Below, piece after piece: positions 1 to 7,174 of a stretch of 13,233 nucleotides of DNA. The notes under the pieces are model-generated. The model searched no databases. It was not told the origin of the DNA and was given only the letters and a program-made list of their open reading frames with translations. The translations under genes were made by a program, and so were the position numbers. Each line of letters opens with the position of its first letter. The stretch's first letter is position 1. Source of the DNA: Prevotella sp. UBA5387 (lineage in GTDB: Bacteria > Bacteroidota > Bacteroidia > Bacteroidales > Bacteroidaceae); contig DHOP01000022.1 of the NCBI GenBank assembly GCA_002407775.1, positions 10,228-23,460 on the forward strand, read 5' to 3'.

Positions 1-437
1 CCCGCCGCTACCATACCATCATGGAAGTGAAGAATGGCGAGGGCCCGGCACCGCTCAAGACCAACCACGGGTGGCTACATTTAGCCCATGGTGTTCGGTC
101 GTGTGCAAGCGGATTACGGTATGTGCTCTATCTTTACATGACAGCACTCGACGACCCTTCACGTGTCATAGCTCAGCCAGGGGGGTACTTCCTTGCCCCA
201 GAGAGTGGTGAATACATTGGAGACGTGATGAACGTGGTGTTCTCCAATGGGTGGATTGCAGACTCGGACGGCCGCATATTCATCTATTACGCCTCATCGG
301 ACACGCGGGTTCATGTGGCCACTTCGACCGTGGACCAGCTTGTGGACTATTGTCTGAATACACCGGAAGACGGATTCATCACATCGGCAAGCTTAGAAAA
401 CATCAAGGAACTCATCAGAAAGAATCGCGTCCAATGA
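1..437 (+). CDS. 4-O-beta-D-mannosyl-D-glucose phosphorylase, GH130 (5'-truncated)
   Basis: This is the C-terminal ~145 residues of a GH130 phosphorylase. The frame is open from base 3, and the residues before the first ATG (RRYHTI, 3-20) read smoothly into the family sequence, so the ATG at 21 is internal and the true start lies outside the window. Recognisable stretches are KNGEGPAPLKT, GWLHLAHGVR, GDVMNVVFSNGW and YYASSDTRVHVATST, all typical of the mannosylglucose phosphorylase branch (GH130_1). Known members use phosphate to split beta-1,4-mannosyl-glucose into alpha-mannose-1-phosphate and glucose in the cytoplasm. The catalytic acid lies upstream and cannot be checked. The stop codon overlaps the next gene's start (ATGA, 434-437), so translation is probably coupled. 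The following transporter and epimerase genes match the Bacteroides fragilis mannan operon order and support this substrate over other GH130 activities. Confidence 0.9.
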   Translation, partial: RRYHTIMEVKNGEGPAPLKTNHGWLHLAHGVRSCASGLRYVLYLYMTALDDPSRVIAQPGGYFLAPESGEYIGDVMNVVFSNGWIADSDGRIFIYYASSDTRVHVATSTVDQLVDYCLNTPEDGFITSASLENIKELIRKNRVQ

Positions 438-1837
438 TTCGATTAAAGGAGAAATTCGGATATGGCTTCGGCGACATGTCATCGTCGATGTTCTGGAAAC
501 TCTTCGGAGCTTACCTCATGATATTCTATACCGACGTGTTTGGCATATCGGCGGCCGTGGTAGGCACCATGTTTGCCATCACGCGTATATGGGATTCGTT
601 CTTCGATCCCATCGTTGGAATAGTCGCCGACCGCACCGAAACACGATGGGGAAAGTTCCGTCCATACCTGCTATTCCTTGCTATTCCTTTTGCCTTGATG
701 GGAATGCTCACCTTCTTTACACCCCCATTGGAAAGTACAGGCAAGGTGATCTATGCTTTTGTGACCTATACGCTGATGATGATGGTCTATAGTGCCATCA
801 ACGTACCCTATGCCTCTCTCCTCGGAGTGATGAGTCCCCACCCTGCCGATCGCAACACGCTGGCTACCTATCGCATGACTTTCGCCTATATCGGGAGTTT
901 CATCGCCCTTCTGCTCTTCATGCCTCTGGTCAACACCTTCACTGAATGGCGAGGTTCAATCCACATGCTTGGTTTCCTCACCGATTCACAGTTTGGATGG
1001 TTCATGGCTGTATTGGTTATCTCGGTAGCCTGTTGTCTGCTTTTCTGGGGATGCTTCGCGCTGACCCGCGAACGTGTCAAGCCCATCCATCAAGAACAGG
1101 CCTCACTGCTTACCGATCTAAAAGACCTGTTGCACAACGGTCCGTGGTGGATACTTCTTGGAGCCGGCGTATCGTCACTGCTCTTCAACAGCATCCGCGA
1201 CGGTGCCACGGTATATTACTTCAAGTACTTTGTCAATGAGTCATCCTTTGGCAATGTGACAGTCGTTGGAATCCCCTTCGTGCTCAGCGGTCTCTATCTT
1301 GCTGTAGGACAAGCAGCCAATATCCTCGGCGTGGTACTTGCGGCGCCGGTCAGCAACAAGATTGGCAAACGGAAGACATTCATGCTTGCCATGCTCATCG
1401 CCACTATACTGAGCGTAGTCTTTTATGGTTTTGGTCGCCATCAACTGCCACTCGTCTTTGTCTTTCAGGTGCTTATCAGCATCTGTTCAGGTAGCATCTT
1501 CCCACTGTTATGGAGCATGTATGCAGATTGCGCGGACTACAGTGAGCTGAAGACAGGCAATCGTGCCACAGGCTTGATATTCTCTTCAAGCTCCATGAGC
1601 CAAAAATTTGGTTGGGCCATTGGCACCGCAGTGACAGGATGGATGCTAGCAGCCTTCGGCTTTCAGGCCAACGGTGTGCAGAACGAGGCAACCATCAATG
1701 GCATAAAGATGTTTCTCAGTATCCTGCCGGCAGTGGGAGCACTGATGAGTCTGGTGTTCATCTATTTCTATCCGTTGTCTGAGCAACGGATGAAGAAGAT
1801 CGCCCAACAGTTGGAAGAAAGGAGAGCAGTAGGATGA
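434..1837 (+). CDS. GPH-family (MelB-like) sugar:cation symporter
   Basis: A 467-residue inner-membrane carrier of the glycoside-pentoside-hexuronide family within the major facilitator superfamily, with about 12 hydrophobic segments. The N-terminus (GYGFGD at 9-14, YTDVFG at 32-37) follows MelB closely. RIWDSFFDPIVG (51-62) places Asp54 and Asp58 where MelB has its cation-binding Asp55 and Asp59, and DRTETRWGKFRP (66-77) is the family loop motif. The MelB sugar-binding Asp19 position appears to be Ser here, which fits a different sugar. DYSELKTGNRATGLIF (368-383) is a typical C-terminal GPH motif. The start at 434 was chosen over an upstream in-frame ATG at 251 because it begins MIRLKEKFGYGFG, the normal family N-terminus, and gives ATGA overlaps with both neighbours. 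From context it probably imports beta-1,4-mannobiose or short manno-oligosaccharides; the substrate is inferred. Confidence 0.92.
   Translation: MIRLKEKFGYGFGDMSSSMFWKLFGAYLMIFYTDVFGISAAVVGTMFAITRIWDSFFDPIVGIVADRTETRWGKFRPYLLFLAIPFALMGMLTFFTPPLESTGKVIYAFVTYTLMMMVYSAINVPYASLLGVMSPHPADRNTLATYRMTFAYIGSFIALLLFMPLVNTFTEWRGSIHMLGFLTDSQFGWFMAVLVISVACCLLFWGCFALTRERVKPIHQEQASLLTDLKDLLHNGPWWILLGAGVSSLLFNSIRDGATVYYFKYFVNESSFGNVTVVGIPFVLSGLYLAVGQAANILGVVLAAPVSNKIGKRKTFMLAMLIATILSVVFYGFGRHQLPLVFVFQVLISICSGSIFPLLWSMYADCADYSELKTGNRATGLIFSSSSMSQKFGWAIGTAVTGWMLAAFGFQANGVQNEATINGIKMFLSILPAVGALMSLVFIYFYPLSEQRMKKIAQQLEERRAVG
1818..1824 (+). promoter_or_regulatory. Shine-Dalgarno-like site for the epimerase gene
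   Basis: AAAGGAG lies nine bases before the ATG at 1834, inside the end of the transporter gene. It supports the 1834 start and, with the ATGA overlap, suggests re-initiation or coupled translation. Strong SD sequences are uncommon in Bacteroidota, so it may be partly fortuitous. Confidence 0.45.
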
Positions 1838-3021
1838 TAGAGGCATTAAAGCAAGAGCTGAAGACATTGTTGCAAGACAATATCCTGCGCTTCTGGCTCA
1901 CTCGTATGGCGGATAAGGAGCGTGGTGGCTTCTATGGACGGTGCAATGGACATAACCATATTGTGCCGGATGCACCCAAAGGAGCCATTCTCAACGCTCG
2001 CATCTTATGGACTTTTTCTGCTGCCTATCGCGTCTTGGGGCATCCAGAATATCTTGAGGCGGCCACTCGCGCCAAAGATTATTTCCTCTCCCACTTCATC
2101 GATCACGATTTCGGAGGTGTATATTGGAGCCTTGATGCCGGCGGCAATCCCTTGGACGACAAGAAACAAACCTATGCCATCGCCTTCGCTATCTATGGAT
2201 TGAGCGAGTATGCACGTACCACGGGGGATACCGAAGCAAAGCAATGGGCCATCAGTCTCTATAAGGACATAGAGGGTCATGCCTATGACGACCACAACAA
2301 TGGATATGTAGAGGCACTGACACGACAGTGGGATCACATTGCCGATATGCGCCTCAGTGATAAGGACGAAAACGGTTCTCGGACGATGAACACCCATCTC
2401 CATGTCATTGAAGCCTACACCAACCTGTTGCGTATATGGCCTGATGAAGAGTTGAGACGACAGACACACAGCTTGCTCGACATCTTCCTCGTCCATATCG
2501 TCAACCCCCACACACACCACCTTGACCTCTTCTTTGATGACAACTGGCAGGGGAAGCGGAATATTCAAAGCTATGGCCACGACATCGAAGCATCGTGGTT
2601 GCTCCACGAGACAGCATCAGTTCTTGGAGAAAATGATTTTTTATGTCGAGTGGAATCGGAGGTGAAAGCTATTGCAAGAGCAGCTGATGAGGGCTTGCAA
2701 ACTGATGGGGCTATGATTTATGAGTACTGGACTGACTCTGGACTGACCGATACACAGCGGCAATGGTGGGTGGAGTGTGAGTGTGTGGTGGGTCATATCA
2801 ACCTCTTCGCGCACTTCAAAGACCAACGAAACTTGGATATCGCCCTTCGCTGCTGGCAGTATATCAAGACCCACCTCGTGGATTATGAACAAGGAGAGTG
2901 GTTTTGGGGCTGCGATGCCGACGGCCTACCCGATACGGTAAATGACAAGGCGGGCTTCTGGAAATGCCCTTACCATAATAGTCGCATGTGTTTAGAAATC
3001 ATACAAAGGAATTTTAACTGA
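1834..3021 (+). CDS. Cellobiose/mannobiose 2-epimerase (AGE family)
   Basis: A 395-residue cytoplasmic enzyme of the N-acylglucosamine 2-epimerase superfamily, an (alpha/alpha)6 barrel of usual length for cellobiose 2-epimerases. Residues matching the Ruminococcus albus enzyme are visible: Arg56 in NARILWTFSAAYR, the His188/His190 pair in NTHLHVIEAY, His249 and Glu252 in GHDIEASWLL, Trp311-Trp312 and Glu314 in WWVECE, and His381 in KCPYHNSRM. These include the general acid/base histidines. The known reaction turns the reducing-end glucose of cellobiose, or mannose of beta-1,4-mannobiose, into its C2 epimer. Beside a mannosylglucose phosphorylase, the expected job is mannobiose to mannosyl-glucose, giving the phosphorylase its substrate. 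The start overlaps the transporter stop by 4 bp and has an AAAGGAG upstream. No signal peptide is seen. An N-acetylglucosamine epimerase is less likely given the motifs and neighbours. Confidence 0.92.
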   Translation: MIEALKQELKTLLQDNILRFWLTRMADKERGGFYGRCNGHNHIVPDAPKGAILNARILWTFSAAYRVLGHPEYLEAATRAKDYFLSHFIDHDFGGVYWSLDAGGNPLDDKKQTYAIAFAIYGLSEYARTTGDTEAKQWAISLYKDIEGHAYDDHNNGYVEALTRQWDHIADMRLSDKDENGSRTMNTHLHVIEAYTNLLRIWPDEELRRQTHSLLDIFLVHIVNPHTHHLDLFFDDNWQGKRNIQSYGHDIEASWLLHETASVLGENDFLCRVESEVKAIARAADEGLQTDGAMIYEYWTDSGLTDTQRQWWVECECVVGHINLFAHFKDQRNLDIALRCWQYIKTHLVDYEQGEWFWGCDADGLPDTVNDKAGFWKCPYHNSRMCLEIIQRNFN

Positions 3022-3035
3022 GAGAGAGAATAAAA

Positions 3036-3920
3036 ATGAGACGTTCGCAAGTATTACATGAGATTACGCCATTGATGGACAAGGATGCCCTATACATTGC
3101 TGATCGACATAAGAAAGAGTTCACTTATCCCATCCATAACCATGAGGTCTTTGAGTTGAACTTTGTGGAGCACGCTTCAGGAGCATGCCGAACGGTGGGC
3201 GATAACCGAGAAACCATCGGTGAATACGACCTGGTACTCATCACAAGTCCTAATTTGGAGCATGTCTGGGAACAAGCGGATTGCACGAGTGAAGACATCC
3301 ACGAAATCACCCTTCAGTTCAATTTTGGCGGTGAGGGAGACACGTTTTTTGAAAAAGCACCCTTCAACGACATCCGCGACATGCTGCTTGAGGCACGTAA
3401 AGGACTATGTTTCGAATTGTCGGCGATAATGAAAGTATATGAGAAATTGGAAAGTTTGAGTCAAATTTCCAACCGTTTCCAGGCAGTAATGCAATTTCTC
3501 GACATCCTAAACACCCTCGCCCACTGCGACTGTGCCAGAGCCTTGGCAACGACAAGCTATGCCAAAGTAAACATCGAGGATGACTCACGACGTGTACTCA
3601 AGGTGAAAAACTATATTAATGAGTATTATATGTATGACTTGAAACTGAAGGATTTGGCTAACATTGCCAATATGAGCGAGACAGCTTTCTCCCGTTTTTT
3701 CAAGAATCATACTGGCCGAACTTTGAGCGATTATATCATCAACATCCGATTAGGTTATGCCACCCGCATGCTCATCCAGACCACTGACAGTGTCTCGGAG
3801 ATCAGTTTCAACTGCGGATACAACAACATCAGCAATTTCAACCGTCTCTTCAAACGAAAGAAAGGATGCTCACCATCAGAATATCGTGCAAACTACCATA
3901 AAATAAAAATCATAATCTGA
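3036..3920 (+). CDS. AraC-family transcriptional regulator
   Basis: A 294-residue DNA-binding regulator. The N-terminal half has cupin-like features, with HNHEVFELNFVEHASG (34-49) as the sugar-sensing barrel core. The C-terminal ~100 residues are a double helix-turn-helix AraC/XylS domain: first helix-turn-helix around 205-225 (LKDLANIANMSETAFSRFF), second around 253-273, and the family signature GYNNISNFNRLFKRKKGCSPSEYR-type stretch at 261-284. It begins 14 bp after the epimerase stop with no promoter-like box between, so it is probably the last gene of the mannan operon and would control it according to intracellular mannobiose or a related sugar. This role is inferred from position. Many Bacteroidota glycan loci use hybrid two-component or SusR-type regulators; a one-component AraC regulator at the end of a small oligosaccharide-processing operon is also common. 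The upstream target promoter is outside the window. Confidence 0.9.
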   Translation: MRRSQVLHEITPLMDKDALYIADRHKKEFTYPIHNHEVFELNFVEHASGACRTVGDNRETIGEYDLVLITSPNLEHVWEQADCTSEDIHEITLQFNFGGEGDTFFEKAPFNDIRDMLLEARKGLCFELSAIMKVYEKLESLSQISNRFQAVMQFLDILNTLAHCDCARALATTSYAKVNIEDDSRRVLKVKNYINEYYMYDLKLKDLANIANMSETAFSRFFKNHTGRTLSDYIINIRLGYATRMLIQTTDSVSEISFNCGYNNISNFNRLFKRKKGCSPSEYRANYHKIKIII

Positions 3921-3973
3921 TGATCCAATGATTGCCATTGGATATCCATTGTGACCATGCTTTACACAAGAAT

Positions 3974-4013
3974 GTCGCAGCACCGAGTGAACATTTACAC
4001 TTGATGCTGCGAC
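3974..4013. terminator. Strong hairpin between convergent genes, probable bidirectional terminator
   Basis: A perfect 9-bp stem (GTCGCAGCA at 3974-3982 with TGCTGCGAC at 4005-4013) encloses a further AGTG/CACT inner stem and an AT-rich loop. On the + strand it is followed by TTATTT, fitting rho-independent termination of the mannan operon, 54 bases after the AraC stop. The same hairpin lies 35 bases beyond the stop of the converging glycosidase gene, though the - strand tail (ATTCTTG) is a weaker T tract. A second, weaker 8-bp hairpin (ATCCAATG 3923-3930 with CATTGGAT 3936-3943) sits just after the AraC stop. Confidence 0.7.
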
Positions 4014-4047
4014 TTATTTGGTAATATGATGCGTCAAATCGTCTGTT

Positions 4048-6990
4048 CTACGGATGCAATGTGATGCTCATCAGACCGATAACAACATCGTTTGCTACAG
4101 TCGTCAAAGTGAGACTCCTTAGCCGTTTATTAGGATCAAGGGGGATCTCAAGTAATTGTCCTGCTCCACCAGGGATGGAGAGCGCTGGCTTCTTGCCACC
4201 TGGTAAGTCGGCGGCAGCAACACCCGGTCTCACATTCATGTCTATGGCAAGCTGTCTGCTGACCTTCCCCGTGCGCAGAGACACACGAAATGGACGTGGT
4301 TTGGGTAGCCGGAAGGCCAGCGAATTATCATCAAAGTCTTGTTCGATGGGGCACCAGTTGTCTGGACTACGTAACTCTAAGGTCTCCGATGTATCGTCGG
4401 CATAGGTTATTCGCACAGTTCCGTTGGTCATGCCAAACTGCATCGTGTTGGTCGATCCTGCCATCATGAGGTAAGCATGCGAAGCACGACCACGCAAAGG
4501 AATGGTCACACTATCGGGGTAGTTGTCCCATAGACTCGTATAGACAATATTGCGTCCCTTGTTTGGGGTGGCAAAAGGCACGCCGGCAGCTACAAGCTGC
4601 CCACTTTGAGCAGCCTTACGCAAGCCGCTATCGTCGATATCGGCAGTACGCTTCGTGGAGCACCAGTCGCCGATACCCTGCTTGGGAAGAGCCAATGTAG
4701 TATAGGGAGAGCGCGGAGAGAGATATTCATTTTTGAAAATATCGGTGACATCGGCATTGAAATATTTGCTTATGTCCACCGATCTATAGTTCTCTGAAGA
4801 TGCCACATCCATACGAGTACCCTGTGGTTCAGGCAAGACGGCAGGCTCATAACTGATATTTACGGGTTCTGTTGATGTAACGGCATCCATGGTTATGGTC
4901 TGTATGCCATCAGCATTGCCGACCACATCAATATATTTCCCTTCGCCAAGGTTACGCCTTATCACAATCTGCAAGGGTTGTGCAAAGCGTTGGTTCACCT
5001 CGAAGACTTCCTTGCCCCCGACCCGCTTAAAGCTATAGTCAAGGTAGGGCGTATGGATGGAGGCACTGTCCCATGCTGCAGGGAAACCCGGACGGATGAT
5101 ACATCGACCGTCAAGGGCCTGGGGTGTGATGCCGAAGAGTCCCTGAATAAGCGCTCTGCTGGCAATACCCGTCACATCCGCAAAGTCGCGATAGCCCTCG
5201 CCAGTGTTACGGTCGAGTGCGGATAACTGCCCGAAGTTGCCTGGTGACGAACCTGCATACATAAAGTCCACAATGTTGCTACGCAACAATTGCGTAGCCG
5301 TCTCGCTTCGCCCTGCCTCATAATAGGCGAGCGCCATATGCATCACTTCGGCCATTGCCACATTATTGAGACTCCATTCGTAGGGCATCCAGTCGGATGT
5401 GCTTATCGTAGCGTAGTGCGACCCTTGATAATCGAAGGGGATATGCGGTATTTTCCTGTCTACATAACATGTAGCTTGCCAAGCCTGTTCGGGTGTAGCG
5501 GCATCACAGTCGATGGCAGTGTAGATGGTCCAAAGGGCTGCATCCTCATGCAAGAGTTTGTTGCCCATGAAGTCTTGAAACTCTGCCCAATGTCCTTTGT
5601 CTTTTAACCAAAGTCGGCTATTCATCGCTTTGAGGATGGCATCGGCTTCCTTTTGATAAGGCGCTGGGTCCTCACCAATAAGCGGCGCGATGCGAGCGGA
5701 GAGTCGGTTGGCGCGATAGTTATAAGCTGAAGCATGGGTCACAGCACCACTATTGTATTGCAACGCGTCACTTGCCCAGATACAACAGTAGGCGTCATAG
5801 AGGTGATCGCCATCCGGATCCCATGTACGTTTCTCCCAATCGAGATGGCGTTGGATCACCGGCCACATCTTACGCATGTATGAAGTGTCAGCATCGAACT
5901 GGAAATGCCACATCAGTTCATCCATATAGACAAGGTTCATGTCATAGTGATTGAACTGATGGTTGTTCCCCGGTGTACGACAGATATAACCGTTGGAATA
6001 CATCGGTGTACCCCATTCATAGGTACCACGCGCCAAATTGTTTGTGGAGTCCATCAAATGAGGCTTTGTGACTGGGACATTGACCACCTGACTTTCTGCG
6101 TAAGCATCAAAATGACTACGCTGACGATCAGGCCAACCAATGAAATCTCCCATGTACGCACCACGCCATCCGGGCAGTTGGGTCCTCCATCCCACAGCTC
6201 CGTGAAGCCAAGTCGTCCCATCCCATGCACCATCGGCAGCCATCACAAGTACACCACCTAGTGGGTTAAGCCATGCGTCTGGCGTTTGGAATTGAATCAT
6301 TTGGCCAAGACTCTTTCCTCGTTGCTCTGCAGCCTGATAGCGACGGGCCAATGTGGGCTGGTCGGTAACAGTTAGGAGTGTCGTATCAAGACCTATGTAA
6401 CCTGCGCGTTCTTTGGACAATGCCAGAACAAGCTGTTGGCGCTCAGAGGACTGATCGTTTGCTTCGAAAGCGTCTGCGCGGTCAAAATTTCCCATATCAC
6501 CGGAACGCTTGAACCGCTGTATACGTGAGGGAGTGAGTGTGGCAATAATCGTAACGTCTTCAGGGAAGCCCTGGGCACGAAATGTCCATACTCCACCCTC
6601 GCGATCACCATCAGCCACAGCTCCAATGTGTAGGACGCCTTGACCCCATCGCTTGTCTTTGAGTTGATAATCTCGCACACCATTTCGATAGGATGCCCGG
6701 CAATAATCGGTGGAGTCCAACGCTACCGTCGTTGTTCCAATCCGCGCTTGAAGACTAAGGTTACTGTGCTGACCCGTCTTATAATAAGTGGCAAACACAG
6801 GACGGTCGCTTGTCTCTATGCGGAAAGTAGTATGCCCCCCATAGAGTGCTCGAGTAAAACGATGAGTGCCGTTGACACTGACAATGTCGTCGCCATCGGG
6901 CAGATAGCTCAATGGCCTCTCTGTCACATGTTGTGCAGCCGATTGCAGACATGATGACAAAAGCATGATGACAAGGGTTGTTCGGTTCAT
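4048..6990 (-). CDS. Secreted DUF4450-like / six-hairpin glycosidase-like protein
   Basis: A large exported protein (980 residues from the start chosen here) that looks like a glycoside hydrolase of unassigned specificity. An in-frame ATG at 7026 adds 12 residues, but the ATG at 6990 gives a compact signal peptide (MNRTTLVIMLLSSCLQSAAQ) and is preferred. LSSC at 11-14 could be a lipobox, yet the hydrophobic core before it is short and a cut near SAAQ is as likely. Residues ~22-225 (RPLSYLPDGDD, FTRALYGGHTTFRIE) resemble the N-terminal DUF4450 domain of Bacteroidota proteins. Residues ~235-645 look like an (alpha/alpha)6 barrel: EWGTPMYSNGY (325-335), WPVIQRHLDWEKR (376-388), DPDGDHLYDAYCCIWASD (391-408) and STSDWMPYEWSLNN (530-543). 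The last ~330 residues look like beta-sandwich modules. Catalytic acids cannot be assigned. It converges on the mannan operon, so a role in hemicellulose or mannan side-chain breakdown is possible but unproven. Confidence 0.72.
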   Translation of the reverse strand: MNRTTLVIMLLSSCLQSAAQHVTERPLSYLPDGDDIVSVNGTHRFTRALYGGHTTFRIETSDRPVFATYYKTGQHSNLSLQARIGTTTVALDSTDYCRASYRNGVRDYQLKDKRWGQGVLHIGAVADGDREGGVWTFRAQGFPEDVTIIATLTPSRIQRFKRSGDMGNFDRADAFEANDQSSERQQLVLALSKERAGYIGLDTTLLTVTDQPTLARRYQAAEQRGKSLGQMIQFQTPDAWLNPLGGVLVMAADGAWDGTTWLHGAVGWRTQLPGWRGAYMGDFIGWPDRQRSHFDAYAESQVVNVPVTKPHLMDSTNNLARGTYEWGTPMYSNGYICRTPGNNHQFNHYDMNLVYMDELMWHFQFDADTSYMRKMWPVIQRHLDWEKRTWDPDGDHLYDAYCCIWASDALQYNSGAVTHASAYNYRANRLSARIAPLIGEDPAPYQKEADAILKAMNSRLWLKDKGHWAEFQDFMGNKLLHEDAALWTIYTAIDCDAATPEQAWQATCYVDRKIPHIPFDYQGSHYATISTSDWMPYEWSLNNVAMAEVMHMALAYYEAGRSETATQLLRSNIVDFMYAGSSPGNFGQLSALDRNTGEGYRDFADVTGIASRALIQGLFGITPQALDGRCIIRPGFPAAWDSASIHTPYLDYSFKRVGGKEVFEVNQRFAQPLQIVIRRNLGEGKYIDVVGNADGIQTITMDAVTSTEPVNISYEPAVLPEPQGTRMDVASSENYRSVDISKYFNADVTDIFKNEYLSPRSPYTTLALPKQGIGDWCSTKRTADIDDSGLRKAAQSGQLVAAGVPFATPNKGRNIVYTSLWDNYPDSVTIPLRGRASHAYLMMAGSTNTMQFGMTNGTVRITYADDTSETLELRSPDNWCPIEQDFDDNSLAFRLPKPRPFRVSLRTGKVSRQLAIDMNVRPGVAAADLPGGKKPALSIPGGAGQLLEIPLDPNKRLRSLTLTTVANDVVIGLMSITLHP

Positions 6991-7110
6991 GATTGTCTTA
7001 GTTATATAGTTTGTAGGATTGATCATATCGTATCATCACCAAAATCCCACGGCTCATGCCATAGGATATCGGATATCGACCCCATTGGGGCAAAGAGTTT
7101 CTGACTATGC

Positions 7111-7140
7111 AAAAAAGTGTGCAAGTCCTCGCAGATTTGC
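7111..7140 (-). terminator. Possible rho-independent terminator after the PurF-like gene
   Basis: Read on the - strand, GCAAATC and GACTTGC (7140-7134 and 7127-7121) form a 7-bp stem with one A-C mismatch, followed by ACAC and a run of six T (7116-7111). It lies 34 bases past the stop at 7175 and would separate the PurF-like gene from the glycosidase gene on the same strand. A second short inverted repeat, CCCCT/AGGGG (7145-7149 with 7158-7162), lies just before it. The stem is imperfect and the T run is spaced, so confidence is modest. The rest of the 7027-7174 gap shows no coding frame and no clear TAnnTTTG promoter for the glycosidase gene. Confidence 0.4.
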
Positions 7141-7174
7141 CCACCCCCTCCACTTGAAGGGGCAGCAACGAACT

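Noticed and set aside
251..433. N-terminal extension of the transporter to an upstream ATG
   Set aside because: It would overlap the phosphorylase gene by about 190 bases, and the extra residues do not look like a GPH carrier; the family-like N-terminus begins at 434.
2005..2607. 200-residue open frame on the - strand inside the epimerase gene
   Set aside because: It is fully antisense to a gene with strong family motifs, and its translation shows no recognisable domain; the open frame follows from the codon pattern of the real gene.
7080..7090. CCCC-ATT-GGGG inverted repeat and the nearby GGATATC repeat (7065-7077) upstream of the glycosidase gene
   Set aside because: They are short and of low information; no promoter box is placed relative to them, so they do not support an operator call.
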